Shown: one piece after another, positions 10,005-18,899 of the stretch | Numbering within the stretch: position 1 is the stretch's first letter | How the letters are laid out: each line of letters opens with the position of its first letter | Source: GCA-2786165 sp964625775 | GTDB taxonomy: Bacteria; Pseudomonadota; Gammaproteobacteria; Legionellales; Legionellaceae | DNA length: 64,000 nucleotides | Reading direction: 5' to 3' | Assembly (NCBI GenBank): GCA_964625775.1 | Contig: CAZVEH010000001.1 | Location: 33,720-97,719, forward strand | Position numbers and translations under genes: made by a program | Notes under the pieces: model-generated | Seen by the model: only the letters and a program-made list of their open reading frames with translations | Told to the model about the DNA's origin: nothing | The model's database searches: none

Positions 10005-10616
10005 TTGTCACAAAGCCGCCCTAACAAAAACTGTACTGATTGTACGTCTCAGCCTAAAGATCCCGAGCGTCGACGCTTTTTGAGCGCGGGTATGCGGGTG
10101 ATGGGGTGTGTGGGTCTTGTGTGCGCGCTGTTTCCCTTTTTATCTTCCCTAAAACCCAATCGTCGTATCTTAGCATCCAGTGGTCCCCTTGATGTTGATG
10201 TGAGTTCACTACTACCGGGTCAACAGATGACTGTTATGTGGCGTGGAAAGCCTATTTGGATCCTAAGGCGCACTCAAGAGATGTTGGCACAACTCCAACA
10301 CACGAATCCTGAGTTGCGTGATCCCCATTCTCGGGTGCCGCAACAACCTTTATTTGCTCAAAATGATTGGCGATCAAGACGCCCTCACTATTTGGTTTTA
10401 GTCGGTGTTTGTACACACTTGGGATGCATCCCAGAATATAAACCCCAAGACTCGATGTTTTTGAGTGATGCTGGGGGATTTTATTGCCCTTGTCACGGAT
10501 CAAAATTTGATTTAGCTGGGCGTGTGTATCGGAATGTGCCTGCGCCGATTAATTTGGAAGTACCCACGTATCGGTTTATCAGCGAACACATCATAAGACT
10601 TGGGGAGGATACCTGA
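10005..10616 (+). CDS. petA: ubiquinol-cytochrome c reductase Rieske iron-sulfur subunit
   Basis: This subunit carries the 2Fe-2S cluster of the cytochrome bc1 complex and passes electrons from quinol to cytochrome c1. The 203 residues have a twin-arginine-type N-terminus (ERRRFLSAG, then a hydrophobic anchor at about 27-50) and both cluster boxes: CTHLGC and CPCHGS, followed by the PAPINLEVP loop. The start appears to be TTG 10005, with GAGGA seven bases upstream; no in-frame ATG fits. It overlaps petB by ATGA. Confidence 0.95.
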   Translation: MSQSRPNKNCTDCTSQPKDPERRRFLSAGMRVMGCVGLVCALFPFLSSLKPNRRILASSGPLDVDVSSLLPGQQMTVMWRGKPIWILRRTQEMLAQLQHTNPELRDPHSRVPQQPLFAQNDWRSRRPHYLVLVGVCTHLGCIPEYKPQDSMFLSDAGGFYCPCHGSKFDLAGRVYRNVPAPINLEVPTYRFISEHIIRLGEDT

Positions 10617-11830
10617 TGACTAAACAACAAAAGGGCTCTTGGTTATCTGCACGCTTTCCTATTCAGAGCATTTGGAAGCGGTATTTTACAGAATATTATG
10701 TTGCGAAAAATCTGAATATTTATTATTGCTTTGGCGCTTTGGCCCTCTTGGTTTTAGGTAATCAATTGCTAACGGGGTTATGGCTGACTTTTTTTTATAC
10801 GCCGACTGTGCAAGAAGCGTTTCAATCGATTCAAATCATTATGCGGGATGTGGATTATGGTTGGCTGATTCGCTATATGCATACTACCGGCGCATCTGCC
10901 TTTTTTGTGGTGATTTACGTGCATATATTTCGTGGACTGTTGTATGGATCTTATCAAAAGCCAAGAGAGTTGGTATGGTTATTAGGCGTGTTATTGTTTA
11001 TTGTTTTACTCATGGAAGGTTTTTTTGGTTATTTACTGCCTTGGGGGCAATTATCGTATTGGGGTGCACAAGTCATTACGTCTTTATTCGGCGCCATCCC
11101 GTTGATAGGCGATACTTTGATGACTTGGATTCGTGGGGACTTTGTAGTGGGCCAAGCAACGCTACAACGTTTTTTTGCGTTGCATGTTGTTGGCATGCCA
11201 CTGTTGATTGTGCTGTTTTCTTTTTTACATGTGGTGGCGCTACACCATGTGGGTTCTTCTAACCCGGATGGGGTAGACCTCAGTGAGCAGTGCGATGCTA
11301 GTGGGAAACCAGTGAAGGGACTAGCATTTTACCCTTACTTTGTCATGAAAGATGTATTCGCCATGTTGATATTTTTCGTGATTTTTTTTGCAATTGTTTT
11401 TTTTACTCCAACCGCAGGGGGCTATTTTTTAGAGCCGGCCAATGCTGAGCCTGCAAACCCTTTATTGACGCCGGGTGATATCACACCCTTATGGTACATG
11501 GCTCCATTTTATGGCATCTTGCGTGCGATTCCACATAAACTTGGAGGGATTGTACTGATGTTATCTGCGCTGGGTGTATTGTGGTTCTTACCTTGGTTGG
11601 ATCGCAGCGCTGTGCGTTCCATGCGGTACAAGGGGATATATTCAAGAGTCGCCTTGGCGCTAATGGTGATCAGTTTCATGACTTTGGGTTATCTGGGAAC
11701 TTGTGAGTTGACACAAAGCAAGCAAGTGATCGCACAAATTGCGACGTTGATCTACTTTGCTTATTTTTTATTAATGCCTTTTTATACGCGTATAGAGTCT
11801 GTTCGACCTTTACCCCAAAGGAAGCTATGA
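10616..11830 (+). CDS. petB: cytochrome b of the bc1 complex
   Basis: This is the di-haem membrane core of complex III. The 404 residues include eight or so membrane helices and the four haem histidines in the contexts MHTTGA, YVHIFRG, ALHVVG and FLHVVALHH. The Qo-site tetrapeptide, normally PEWY, reads PLWY here (about residue 297, TPLWYMAPFYGILRAIP). Other gammaproteobacteria are also known to vary at the glutamate, so this is unusual but may be functional. It lies between petA and petC with ATGA overlaps on both sides, which indicates translational coupling. Confidence 0.97.
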   Translation: MTKQQKGSWLSARFPIQSIWKRYFTEYYVAKNLNIYYCFGALALLVLGNQLLTGLWLTFFYTPTVQEAFQSIQIIMRDVDYGWLIRYMHTTGASAFFVVIYVHIFRGLLYGSYQKPRELVWLLGVLLFIVLLMEGFFGYLLPWGQLSYWGAQVITSLFGAIPLIGDTLMTWIRGDFVVGQATLQRFFALHVVGMPLLIVLFSFLHVVALHHVGSSNPDGVDLSEQCDASGKPVKGLAFYPYFVMKDVFAMLIFFVIFFAIVFFTPTAGGYFLEPANAEPANPLLTPGDITPLWYMAPFYGILRAIPHKLGGIVLMLSALGVLWFLPWLDRSAVRSMRYKGIYSRVALALMVISFMTLGYLGTCELTQSKQVIAQIATLIYFAYFLLMPFYTRIESVRPLPQRKL

Positions 11831-12453
11831 TGCCGTGTCGATGCTTTCGCATGGCTTTTTTGGTCGTACTGATGCTGTTTAACACCCTCCTGGAGGCGAG
11901 TACTGCATCTACGCCTTCTCTCAAGCGCGGCGCTGTTGTCTTTATGAATTATTGTTCTGGGTGTCATGGACTGCGCTATCTGTCTGAGTCACGCATGAAG
12001 GCCGATTTGCGCTTGACGCCGCATTCTACCGTGCATCTAGGCAATCGACTGCTCTTATCGCCCATTGAATTTGCCGAAACTTGGCCTCAGATTGCCATGG
12101 CTACAGAAGATGCACAAGCCTGGTTTGGTATAACGCCGCCTGATTTATCCCTAGTGTATGCACAACGAGGCTCAGCTTGGTTGACAGCCTATTTGCAAGG
12201 CTTTTATCTTGATCACACACGTTCTTTTGGGGTGTCAAATACTCTGCTACCTCAAGTGCGGATGCCAAACGTGTTGGAATCCGTACAGGATGATTTGTCA
12301 CAACAGGACTTTGCACTGGTGGTGGCAGATATCGTTGGTTTCCTTGAGTATGCTGCGGATCCCTCGGTCTTAATGCGCCGGCGTCTGGGTATCGCTGTGG
12401 TAGGGTTTTTCATGCTATTTGCTTTGTTGTTTTGGCGGCGAATGGTAAGATAA
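11827..12453 (+). CDS. petC: cytochrome c1 of the bc1 complex
   Basis: Cytochrome c1 accepts electrons from the Rieske protein and passes them to soluble cytochrome c. The 208-residue protein has a signal peptide, one haem-binding motif CSGCH (residues about 39-43, in NYCSGCHGLRY), and a C-terminal membrane anchor (GIAVVGFFMLFALLFWRRM). The length is on the short side for the family, about 240 in many gammaproteobacteria. It overlaps the petB stop by four bases, completing petABC. Confidence 0.95.
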   Translation: MMPCRCFRMAFLVVLMLFNTLLEASTASTPSLKRGAVVFMNYCSGCHGLRYLSESRMKADLRLTPHSTVHLGNRLLLSPIEFAETWPQIAMATEDAQAWFGITPPDLSLVYAQRGSAWLTAYLQGFYLDHTRSFGVSNTLLPQVRMPNVLESVQDDLSQQDFALVVADIVGFLEYAADPSVLMRRRLGIAVVGFFMLFALLFWRRMVR

Positions 12454-12482
12454 AAGTATGTGTTCACTTGAGTCAAAGTCCT

Positions 12483-13010
12483 ATGACATCAGCATTAAAA
12501 TCAAAAGTCCAATTTTTTAGAAACAATTTAGCGAAAGTTATTTTTTCCAGTCGTTGGCTACAAGCGCCGCTCTATGTGGGATTGATTTGTGCCCTGGCCG
12601 CGTATGTGTATCGTTTTCTCAAGGAGCTGGTGCATCTGTTTGCTCATATCAATGGCTCAAGCGATACTTCAATCATGCTAGGTGTGTTGGGTTTGATTGA
12701 TGTGGTGATGATTGCCAATTTGTTGATCATGGTTATCATGGGTGGGTATGAAACGTTTGTGACGACCTTAAATTTGGAAAAACACCCAGATCAACCAGAA
12801 TGGCTAGATCATCTTGACGCCGGCGCGATGAAAATAAAGCTTGCCTTGGCATTGATTGGTATCTCTTCCATCCATTTGTTGCGAACTTTTATTGATCCGA
12901 CGAAGTTTTCTAATATAGCCATCGGCTGGCAGGTGGGGATACACGTGACTTTACTGGTCTCAGCATTGACGATTGCGTTTACAAATCGACTGTTGAGAGG
13001 CACGGACTAG
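12483..13010 (+). CDS. YqhA-like (UPF0114) inner membrane protein
   Basis: The 175-residue product resembles the UPF0114/YqhA family of small inner membrane proteins of unknown function. It shows the family segments SSRWLQAPLYVGL, a helix with IMLGVLGLIDVVMIANLLIMVIMGGYETFV, and DHLDAGAMKIKLALALIGISSIHLL. About four membrane helices are visible. I use ATG 12483; an earlier in-frame start at 12432 would overlap petC and add an uncharged unlikely leader. It probably belongs to the petABC transcript, as it starts 29 bases later. Confidence 0.85.
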   Translation: MTSALKSKVQFFRNNLAKVIFSSRWLQAPLYVGLICALAAYVYRFLKELVHLFAHINGSSDTSIMLGVLGLIDVVMIANLLIMVIMGGYETFVTTLNLEKHPDQPEWLDHLDAGAMKIKLALALIGISSIHLLRTFIDPTKFSNIAIGWQVGIHVTLLVSALTIAFTNRLLRGTD

Positions 13011-13249
13011 GCTAGGTCTTGCGGAATTCTCAAGCCATCCAAAGTCAACTTATCCCAGGCTCAGAGTATAAGGTACTTCTCTGTCTCATGAGCAACCCAG
13101 TTTTCTGCAGATTTAGGCTTACGAATGGGGGTATTGTAGGCGCCAAAACAGGCGCTGATACCACAAAAAGTGCAGATATTTACCCATTGCGAATTAAAAT
13201 GTGATACAATAAACCCTTTTCCTGTATAGCAAATTGATGAGGGGTTTTC

Positions 13250-13867
13250 ATGGCCATTATCACCAAGCGCACCATTATGTCATTGTATTCAAATCATGAC
13301 GATATCTATAGCCATCAAGTTCGGATTGTTTTAGCAGAGAAAGGCGTGAATGTAGATATCATGCCGGTTAACTCTGAAACGGGTAAGGATGATTTGTTGG
13401 CCATCAACCCCTATGGTAGTTTACCTACCCTGATTGACCGCGAATTGGTCCTCTACGAACCTCGTATTATCATGGAATATTTGGATGAACGTTTTCCTCA
13501 TCCGCCTTTGCTACCTGTCTATCCTGTTGCTAGAGCCGAAACTCGAAAAATGATGTATCGCATCGAACAAGACTGGTATGGATTGATGGTGCGAATTTAT
13601 TCAGAGGACAACGACGAAGCACGTCAGTTGTTATTAGAAAGTTTGTTGGCGATTGAAGCTGTGTTTGCCGATAAAATGTATTTCTTAAGCGAAGAGTTTT
13701 CGCTGTTGGATTGTGTGTTGGCACCTTTGTTATGGCGTTTGCCGGCAATGGGCGTCCATATTCCAGAGGACTCTATAGGTCTTCTCCAATATATGGAGCG
13801 TTTGTTCAAACGCGAATCATTTGAATTGAGCTTAACAGATGCTGAACGGCAGCTAAGGGCCGCGTAA
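13250..13867 (+). CDS. sspA: stringent starvation protein A
   Basis: SspA is a glutathione-S-transferase-like protein that binds RNA polymerase and is induced in stationary phase. The 205 residues begin MAIITKRTIMSLYSNHDDIYSHQVRIVLAEKG, closely following the SspA pattern, with ALLAINPYGSLPT-like and EYLDERFPHPPLLP segments of the thioredoxin-like half and a helical GST half. The ATG 13250 follows GAGGGG. It lies 2 bases before sspB, the usual pair. The 240-base gap before it contains a TACAAT (13205) that may be its -10 box. Confidence 0.95.
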   Translation: MAIITKRTIMSLYSNHDDIYSHQVRIVLAEKGVNVDIMPVNSETGKDDLLAINPYGSLPTLIDRELVLYEPRIIMEYLDERFPHPPLLPVYPVARAETRKMMYRIEQDWYGLMVRIYSEDNDEARQLLLESLLAIEAVFADKMYFLSEEFSLLDCVLAPLLWRLPAMGVHIPEDSIGLLQYMERLFKRESFELSLTDAERQLRAA

Positions 13868-13869
13868 TC

Positions 13870-14286
13870 ATGTCTATGACCTCCAATAAGCCATATTTTA
13901 TTCGTGCTCTGTTTGATTGGATCGTTGATAATGAGTTGACGCCTTATTTATTGGTAGATGCGGCACACCCCGATGTGGAAGTACCTCAGGAATTTGTAAA
14001 TGGTGGCCGCATTGTTTTGAACATATCGCCCAAAGCCTGCAGAGGGTTGCATTTAGAGAACGATAGAATTATTTTTACCGCTCGATTTTCTGGACAGACC
14101 ACACAAATTTCGTTATCTCCAGGGGCGGTGCTGGCTGTTTATGCAAAAGAAAATGGTCGGGGCATGGAGTTTGATGTGGAATATGATACCGTTTCTTCTA
14201 AATCTTCGGTGCCTACGAAAACCACTGCAAAAGTGAAACCATTTTTGAAATTGGTGACTGATAATAAGCCCAAAGATGAAGAATGA
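13870..14286 (+). CDS. sspB: ClpXP specificity adaptor SspB
   Basis: SspB tethers ssrA-tagged proteins to ClpXP for degradation. The 138-residue protein shows the start SNKPYFIRALFDWIVDNELTPYLLVDA, the VNLNISPKA-like strand (IVLNISPKACRGL) and the RFSG..PGAVLAVYAKENG region. The C-terminus is a flexible stretch ending KPFLKLVTDNKPKDEE; the family ends in a short ClpX-binding motif of the type LRVVK, which the FLKLVT segment may represent. It overlaps tsaE by four bases. Confidence 0.94.
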   Translation: MSMTSNKPYFIRALFDWIVDNELTPYLLVDAAHPDVEVPQEFVNGGRIVLNISPKACRGLHLENDRIIFTARFSGQTTQISLSPGAVLAVYAKENGRGMEFDVEYDTVSSKSSVPTKTTAKVKPFLKLVTDNKPKDEE

Positions 14287-14771
14287 AACCACCTGCATGT
14301 TCTCACCAAGGGCAAATTGATTTTTATTTGCCCTCCGTCCATCATAGCGAACTATTTGCACAACATCTGGCAAGATGCGTCACATCGCCTATGGTGATGA
14401 CCTTCAGTGGCGACATTGGTGCCGGTAAAACCACAATGATTCGAGCTATGTTGCGTGCGCTGGGGGTGGAATGTCGTATTAAAAGCCCGACTTTTTCCTT
14501 GGTTGAAACGTATGATTTACCTACCTCACACTTTCATCATTTTGATTTGTACCGTATTCTAGATGAGAGTGAGCTGGAATTTCTAGGGTTTCGGGATTAT
14601 TTTCAATCAGATAGCATTTGTTGTATCGAGTGGCCAGAACGAATGACCATGAGCCCAGATCAGATCGATCTTGCTTTGAGCATCACGACGGTTGGGGATG
14701 GAAGAGCGGTAACTTTGTTGGTGAAAGAAGAACTGATGCAGGTGGTGCGCTCAAATACGGCATTTCTCTGA
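14283..14771 (+). CDS. tsaE: tRNA t6A ATPase TsaE
   Basis: TsaE is the ATPase of the TsaBDE complex that makes N6-threonylcarbamoyladenosine at A37 of ANN-decoding tRNAs. The 162 residues carry the P loop GDIGAGKTT (about residue 41), the SPTFSLVETYD motif and HHFDLYRILDESELEFLGFRDYF, followed by IEWPER, all diagnostic. ATGA overlap with sspB suggests coupling. It is followed by amiC and mutL, the standard order tsaE-amiB/C-mutL-miaA. Confidence 0.96.
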   Translation: MKPPACSHQGQIDFYLPSVHHSELFAQHLARCVTSPMVMTFSGDIGAGKTTMIRAMLRALGVECRIKSPTFSLVETYDLPTSHFHHFDLYRILDESELEFLGFRDYFQSDSICCIEWPERMTMSPDQIDLALSITTVGDGRAVTLLVKEELMQVVRSNTAFL

Positions 14772-14847
14772 GCGTCAAGAATTGTGCTGAATTATAGTTA
14801 ATAAGCCAAGAGCTCTCATGCCGTGACTCTTGTGGGGGAGATGAAGG

Positions 14848-16104
14848 ATGCGCGGTCTTCGATGGATGCGTCGTGTAGCTGTTGTTTTAATGATCTTGGT
14901 CGTTGTTTCTCCAGTTGTGGCGGCACAATTAACGCATATTGCTGTTTTAAACCAACACAATGAATTATCTTTGGGGTTTGCGCTCACAGGAAAAGATGCA
15001 CATCAAGTTTTTATTTTGCATCACCCTGAGCGAGTGGTGGTTGATCTGAATCAGACTTCAACCCTCGTAAATGTTTCTTCATTGGTGCGATCAACCTCCC
15101 TGATTCAACGCGCCAGAGTGGGTCATCCTCGCCCACAATTATTGCGTCTTGTTTTCGAATTGAAACAACCAGTGAGCATCAAAACCAGCCCTTGGTCAAA
15201 AGGGTGGCGTCTCACGATGACGCCACAGACGGGTCATCGCCTTGCTAAAGCACCGATTTATTCCAAACCACATGCACCTGTTGTGAGACGCCAGGCCTCT
15301 TTGATTCACGCACCGCGTTCTGTTAATCGTGATGTGATCGTGGTATTGGATCCCGGCCATGGTGGTAAAGATCCAGGTGCCATCGGCGTGAAGCGCACCC
15401 GGGAAAAGCAGGTGGTTTTAGCGATTGCTAAGAAACTAAAAACACTCATAGATAGGCAGCCTGGTATGCGCGCTGTTTTGACCAGAGATGGCGATTATTA
15501 TATTGGCTTACGGGAAAGAATGACGATTGCACGTCGCCATAATGCGGATCTGTTTATTGCGATTCATGCGGATGCATTTGATGATCATCATTCTCACGGT
15601 GCTTCGGTATTCGCCTTATCTCAAAGGGGAGCGACCAGCGAAGCAGCACGATGGTTAGCCGCAAAAGAAAATTATTCTGAATTGGGTGGTGTGAATTTAT
15701 CGGGTCTAGACGATCGCAATGGCGTCATTCGTTCTGTATTGATTGATTTGTCACAAACAGCAACCATTGGGGCTAGTTTGCGACTAGGTCACAAAGTGTT
15801 GCAGGGACTCAGTAACATAACATCTTTACATAGTCATAAAGTTGAGCAAGCGCGTTTTATGGTGCTTAAATCACCTGATATTCCTTCTTTATTGATCGAA
15901 ACTGGATTTATTTCTAACCCGCAAGAAGAGATGAATTTAAATCATCCAGGCTATCAAACCCGCTTGTGCCAAGCGATTGTAGGCGGTATCAAGCAATATT
16001 TCTGGGAGTTTCCGCCCCACGGATCCAAGATTGAGAAGATGGCCAATCAAGGCCAACATCGCTATCCGCAGGCATCAAGTTTTAGACGCAGAACGACAAA
16101 ATGA
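14848..16104 (+). CDS. amiC: N-acetylmuramoyl-L-alanine amidase with AMIN domain
   Basis: This periplasmic zinc amidase cuts septal peptidoglycan during cell separation. The 418 residues consist of a signal peptide (hydrophobic stretch at 11-26), an AMIN domain (30-125, septum targeting) and an Amidase_3 catalytic domain starting VVLDPGHGGKDPGAIG (about residue 172), with the second zinc region LFIAIHADAF and the end LLIETGFISNPQEE, where the catalytic glutamate lies. There is no LysM domain. Whether it is the AmiB or AmiC orthologue is uncertain. Its stop overlaps the mutL start. Confidence 0.93.
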   Translation: MRGLRWMRRVAVVLMILVVVSPVVAAQLTHIAVLNQHNELSLGFALTGKDAHQVFILHHPERVVVDLNQTSTLVNVSSLVRSTSLIQRARVGHPRPQLLRLVFELKQPVSIKTSPWSKGWRLTMTPQTGHRLAKAPIYSKPHAPVVRRQASLIHAPRSVNRDVIVVLDPGHGGKDPGAIGVKRTREKQVVLAIAKKLKTLIDRQPGMRAVLTRDGDYYIGLRERMTIARRHNADLFIAIHADAFDDHHSHGASVFALSQRGATSEAARWLAAKENYSELGGVNLSGLDDRNGVIRSVLIDLSQTATIGASLRLGHKVLQGLSNITSLHSHKVEQARFMVLKSPDIPSLLIETGFISNPQEEMNLNHPGYQTRLCQAIVGGIKQYFWEFPPHGSKIEKMANQGQHRYPQASSFRRRTTK

Positions 16105-17738
16105 GAATTCATCGTTTATCCTCCACTGTCGCCAATCAAATCGCAGCTGGAGAGGTGATTGAACGACCTGCTTCTGTGGTCAAAGAGTTGTTGGAAAATG
16201 CATTGGACGCAGGTGCGACTGTTGTAAGTGTTGATCTTGGGTTTGGTGGTTTGAATCACATCAAAGTCAGTGACAATGGGTATGGTATTTACGCCGATGA
16301 TTTGCCTTTGGCTATTGCGGCGCACGCCACCAGTAAAATATCAGCCTTAAATGATTTATATCATATCACCACTATGGGATTTCGAGGCGAAGCGTTGGCA
16401 AGTATTGCCTCCGTGGCTAGAGTGAGCATTTCCTCTAAACCTGCCGAACAATCTCATGGCATGATGTTAAGTGTCGAAGAGTCAGAGATTCAGATGCAGC
16501 CCACCCCACGTAATCAAGGAACAACCATAGACGTGCGTGATTTGTTTTTTAATGCACCCGTGCGAAAAACTTTTTTGAAATCAGAGCGTCTTGAATACCA
16601 AGCGGTTGAATGGGTGGTCAAACAATTTGCAATGTCGGCGCCTAAGGTGGCCTTGAGTTTGAAACACAATGGCAAACAAACCTTGAGCTTACCGGCGGTG
16701 ACGTGTGAGCAAAGTCGCTTGCAGCGTATCAAAAAATTATTTGGTCAGGCATTTTTGAGTGATGCAGTATACCTGGACGAAACCCATGAGCATTTTGCTA
16801 TTCAAGGCTGGATAAGCCAACATCAGTACCAACGAAGTCAGCGTGATCGCCAGTGGATTTATTTGAACCATAGATTGGTCAAAGACAAATTATTACACCA
16901 AGCTATTGGCCAGGCTTATCAAAGCATACTGCATCCAGGACGCTATGCTTCGTGCATATTATATCTCTTCATGGCCCCAGATCAAGTTGATGTCAATGTG
17001 CATCCGACCAAACACGAAGTGCGTTTTCGACAACCGCGTTTGGTGCATTCGATGATGGTAAGTATTCTGACGCAGCAATTACAACCGGTTGCTGCTGTGC
17101 CGGCTTTTACCCCAGGTGTTGTGGCAGAGTGGCATCCACAGCAATCTGAGCTGACGTTGGAGTTAGCATCAGGATCTTTGACAAAAAAAACTATGCCAGA
17201 TATGACGTTACCCAACGACGCATCATGGATGATTGTTAATTCAAATTTCTTGATTCTCAAACTCCTTCCCGCTGCATATTTGGTGGATTTGTTCACCATT
17301 CATCAACATATGATGACTTCGCTGCTCTACGAATTGGAAAAGCCATGGGCACATCGGCTGTTATTGGTGCCGATTAGAGTGGGCATTGACAGAGCTAAGT
17401 ATGGATTGTTTGATCGATACATGACAGATTTAGCTGGGTTAGGCATCCAATTTGATTTTATGTCAGAAACCAGTTTGATGATTCGCTCCATCCCTTTGAG
17501 TGTGCCGCTATTAGATCTGGCCGCGTTTTTTTTAAGTATTCAAGCGGCAGAATGTGATCAAAATGCTTTGATACAGCATGTTATTGCGAGTCAGTCATTC
17601 GATGCGTATCATATGACCTCTATTGAACGAGACACATTAATGATCTATTGTTTGCAAAACCTGGAAAAAATGGAACAAATTCAAGCATGCGTGCGCCTGG
17701 ATTTGGCCAGGTGTCAGTCCTTATGTTCCCCAAGGTGA
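16101..17738 (+). CDS. mutL: DNA mismatch repair protein MutL
   Basis: MutL is the GHKL ATPase linking MutS mismatch recognition to MutH or helicase. The 545 residues start MRIHRLSSTVANQIAAGEVIERPASVVKELLENALDAG and contain DNGYGI, ATSKI and GFRGEALASIASVARV, all nucleotide-binding motifs. The linker (about 335-370) is short and the C-terminal dimerisation domain lacks the DQHA(X)2E endonuclease motif, as in E. coli. It overlaps amiC by four bases. Confidence 0.96.
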   Translation: MRIHRLSSTVANQIAAGEVIERPASVVKELLENALDAGATVVSVDLGFGGLNHIKVSDNGYGIYADDLPLAIAAHATSKISALNDLYHITTMGFRGEALASIASVARVSISSKPAEQSHGMMLSVEESEIQMQPTPRNQGTTIDVRDLFFNAPVRKTFLKSERLEYQAVEWVVKQFAMSAPKVALSLKHNGKQTLSLPAVTCEQSRLQRIKKLFGQAFLSDAVYLDETHEHFAIQGWISQHQYQRSQRDRQWIYLNHRLVKDKLLHQAIGQAYQSILHPGRYASCILYLFMAPDQVDVNVHPTKHEVRFRQPRLVHSMMVSILTQQLQPVAAVPAFTPGVVAEWHPQQSELTLELASGSLTKKTMPDMTLPNDASWMIVNSNFLILKLLPAAYLVDLFTIHQHMMTSLLYELEKPWAHRLLLVPIRVGIDRAKYGLFDRYMTDLAGLGIQFDFMSETSLMIRSIPLSVPLLDLAAFFLSIQAAECDQNALIQHVIASQSFDAYHMTSIERDTLMIYCLQNLEKMEQIQACVRLDLARCQSLCSPR

Positions 17739-17743
17739 GCGAT

Positions 17744-18682
17744 ATGAACTTGCCCTGGTTTTGCTTAATGGGTCCGACGGCTTCTGGAAAGACAGCGTTG
17801 GCCTGTGAGTTGATTCAACATATGCCGTTCGAAATCATCAGCATCGATTCGGTCATGATTTACCGCGATATGAACATTGGCTCCGCTAAACCCGACGCTA
17901 AGACTTTGGCCCATGCACCCCATCATTTGATTGATATCATTGATCCCACCGATACTTACTCAGCCGCTCAATGTTGTGAAGATGTGTTGCGTTGTGGGCA
18001 AGAGATCCAAGCACGTGGCAATTTTCCGTTGTTGGTTGGGGGTACGATGATGTATTTTCGGGCCTTACAACAAGGATTGTCTTTGTTGCCTTCCGCAGAT
18101 CCCGCGACTCGCGCCTTGTTGATGCGTCAAGCCGATGATTTGGGTTGGGATGCGTTGCACCAACGATTACAGCAGATTGATCCCCTGTCTGCCGCTCGCA
18201 TCCATTGCCATGATACCCAGCGTATCCTGCGTGCTTTGGAGGTGTTCGAGCTCACACAACACCCCTTGTCTTATTGGCTGCAGTCGAGTCAACAACAAAG
18301 TCCCATCAATTATGTGAATCTGATCTTAATGCCAGAAGATCGTTCATTGCTGCACGCGAGAATCGCTGAACGATTTTTACTGATGATAGAGCAAGGTTTG
18401 ATAGATGAGGTCCGTGGTCTGATTGAGCAATGGGCGGTCACTGCTGAACACCCTGCGATGCGTTGTGTAGGATATCGACAGGTATGGGCTTACTTACACG
18501 ATCACGGAGACGAAGCGTTATTGATAGAACAAGGGATCGCTGCAACGCGACAATTGGCCAAACGCCAGCTCACTTGGTTGCGCCATTGGCCTGAAGCACA
18601 CTATTTTGTTGCGGAAAATCCAAATAACTTTGGAGAAATGATTGCGTTGATTCGACGAATTGCGGATAATGATCCTGAATAA
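17744..18682 (+). CDS. miaA: tRNA dimethylallyltransferase
   Basis: MiaA adds the dimethylallyl group to A37 of tRNAs that read UNN codons. The 312-residue enzyme begins MNLPWFCLMGPTASGKTALA with the P loop, then the substrate motif SIDSVMIYRDMNIGSAKP and GGTMMYFRALQQGL. The ATG 17744 lies six bases after the mutL stop with AAGGTGAG upstream; longer readings overlap mutL. hfq, which often follows miaA, is not found here. Confidence 0.96.
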   Translation: MNLPWFCLMGPTASGKTALACELIQHMPFEIISIDSVMIYRDMNIGSAKPDAKTLAHAPHHLIDIIDPTDTYSAAQCCEDVLRCGQEIQARGNFPLLVGGTMMYFRALQQGLSLLPSADPATRALLMRQADDLGWDALHQRLQQIDPLSAARIHCHDTQRILRALEVFELTQHPLSYWLQSSQQQSPINYVNLILMPEDRSLLHARIAERFLLMIEQGLIDEVRGLIEQWAVTAEHPAMRCVGYRQVWAYLHDHGDEALLIEQGIAATRQLAKRQLTWLRHWPEAHYFVAENPNNFGEMIALIRRIADNDPE

Positions 18683-18704
18683 AAATGAATGTAATCTATC
18701 AAAT

Positions 18705-18899
18705 ATGAATAAAAAAACCAAAAAAATTGCATGTTCGCAAAAAAATTATCAGGTGCATGCTCAAGATTTGCCTTTGAGCTGCCCGACGAAGGATATGAGT
18801 GTATGGAATGCGCACCCCAAGGTTTATCTGCCTATTGAAAAAACAGGCAAAGAAACTTGTCCTTATTGTGGTACGCAATTTATTTTAAAACATGCCTAA
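18705..18899 (+). CDS. small CHCC-type zinc-finger protein
   Basis: The 64-residue protein resembles the zinc-finger CHCC family (related to the NDUFS6/YacG-like small proteins). It carries LSCPTKDMSVWNAHPKVYLPI, then GKETCPYCGTQF, giving C, H, C, C as likely zinc ligands. I chose ATG 18705 because MNKKTKK is followed by the conserved part; an earlier reading at 18660 overlaps miaA. The family role in bacteria is not established. It overlaps the heptosyltransferase gene by eight bases. Confidence 0.85.
   Translation: MNKKTKKIACSQKNYQVHAQDLPLSCPTKDMSVWNAHPKVYLPIEKTGKETCPYCGTQFILKHA

Noticed and set aside
10780..11262. 160-codon alternative frame inside petB
   Set aside because: It overlaps the clear cytochrome b gene completely and has a Cys/Trp-rich improbable composition.
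13019..13204. 61-codon frame before sspA
   Set aside because: Weak start, odd composition and overlap with the likely sspA promoter.
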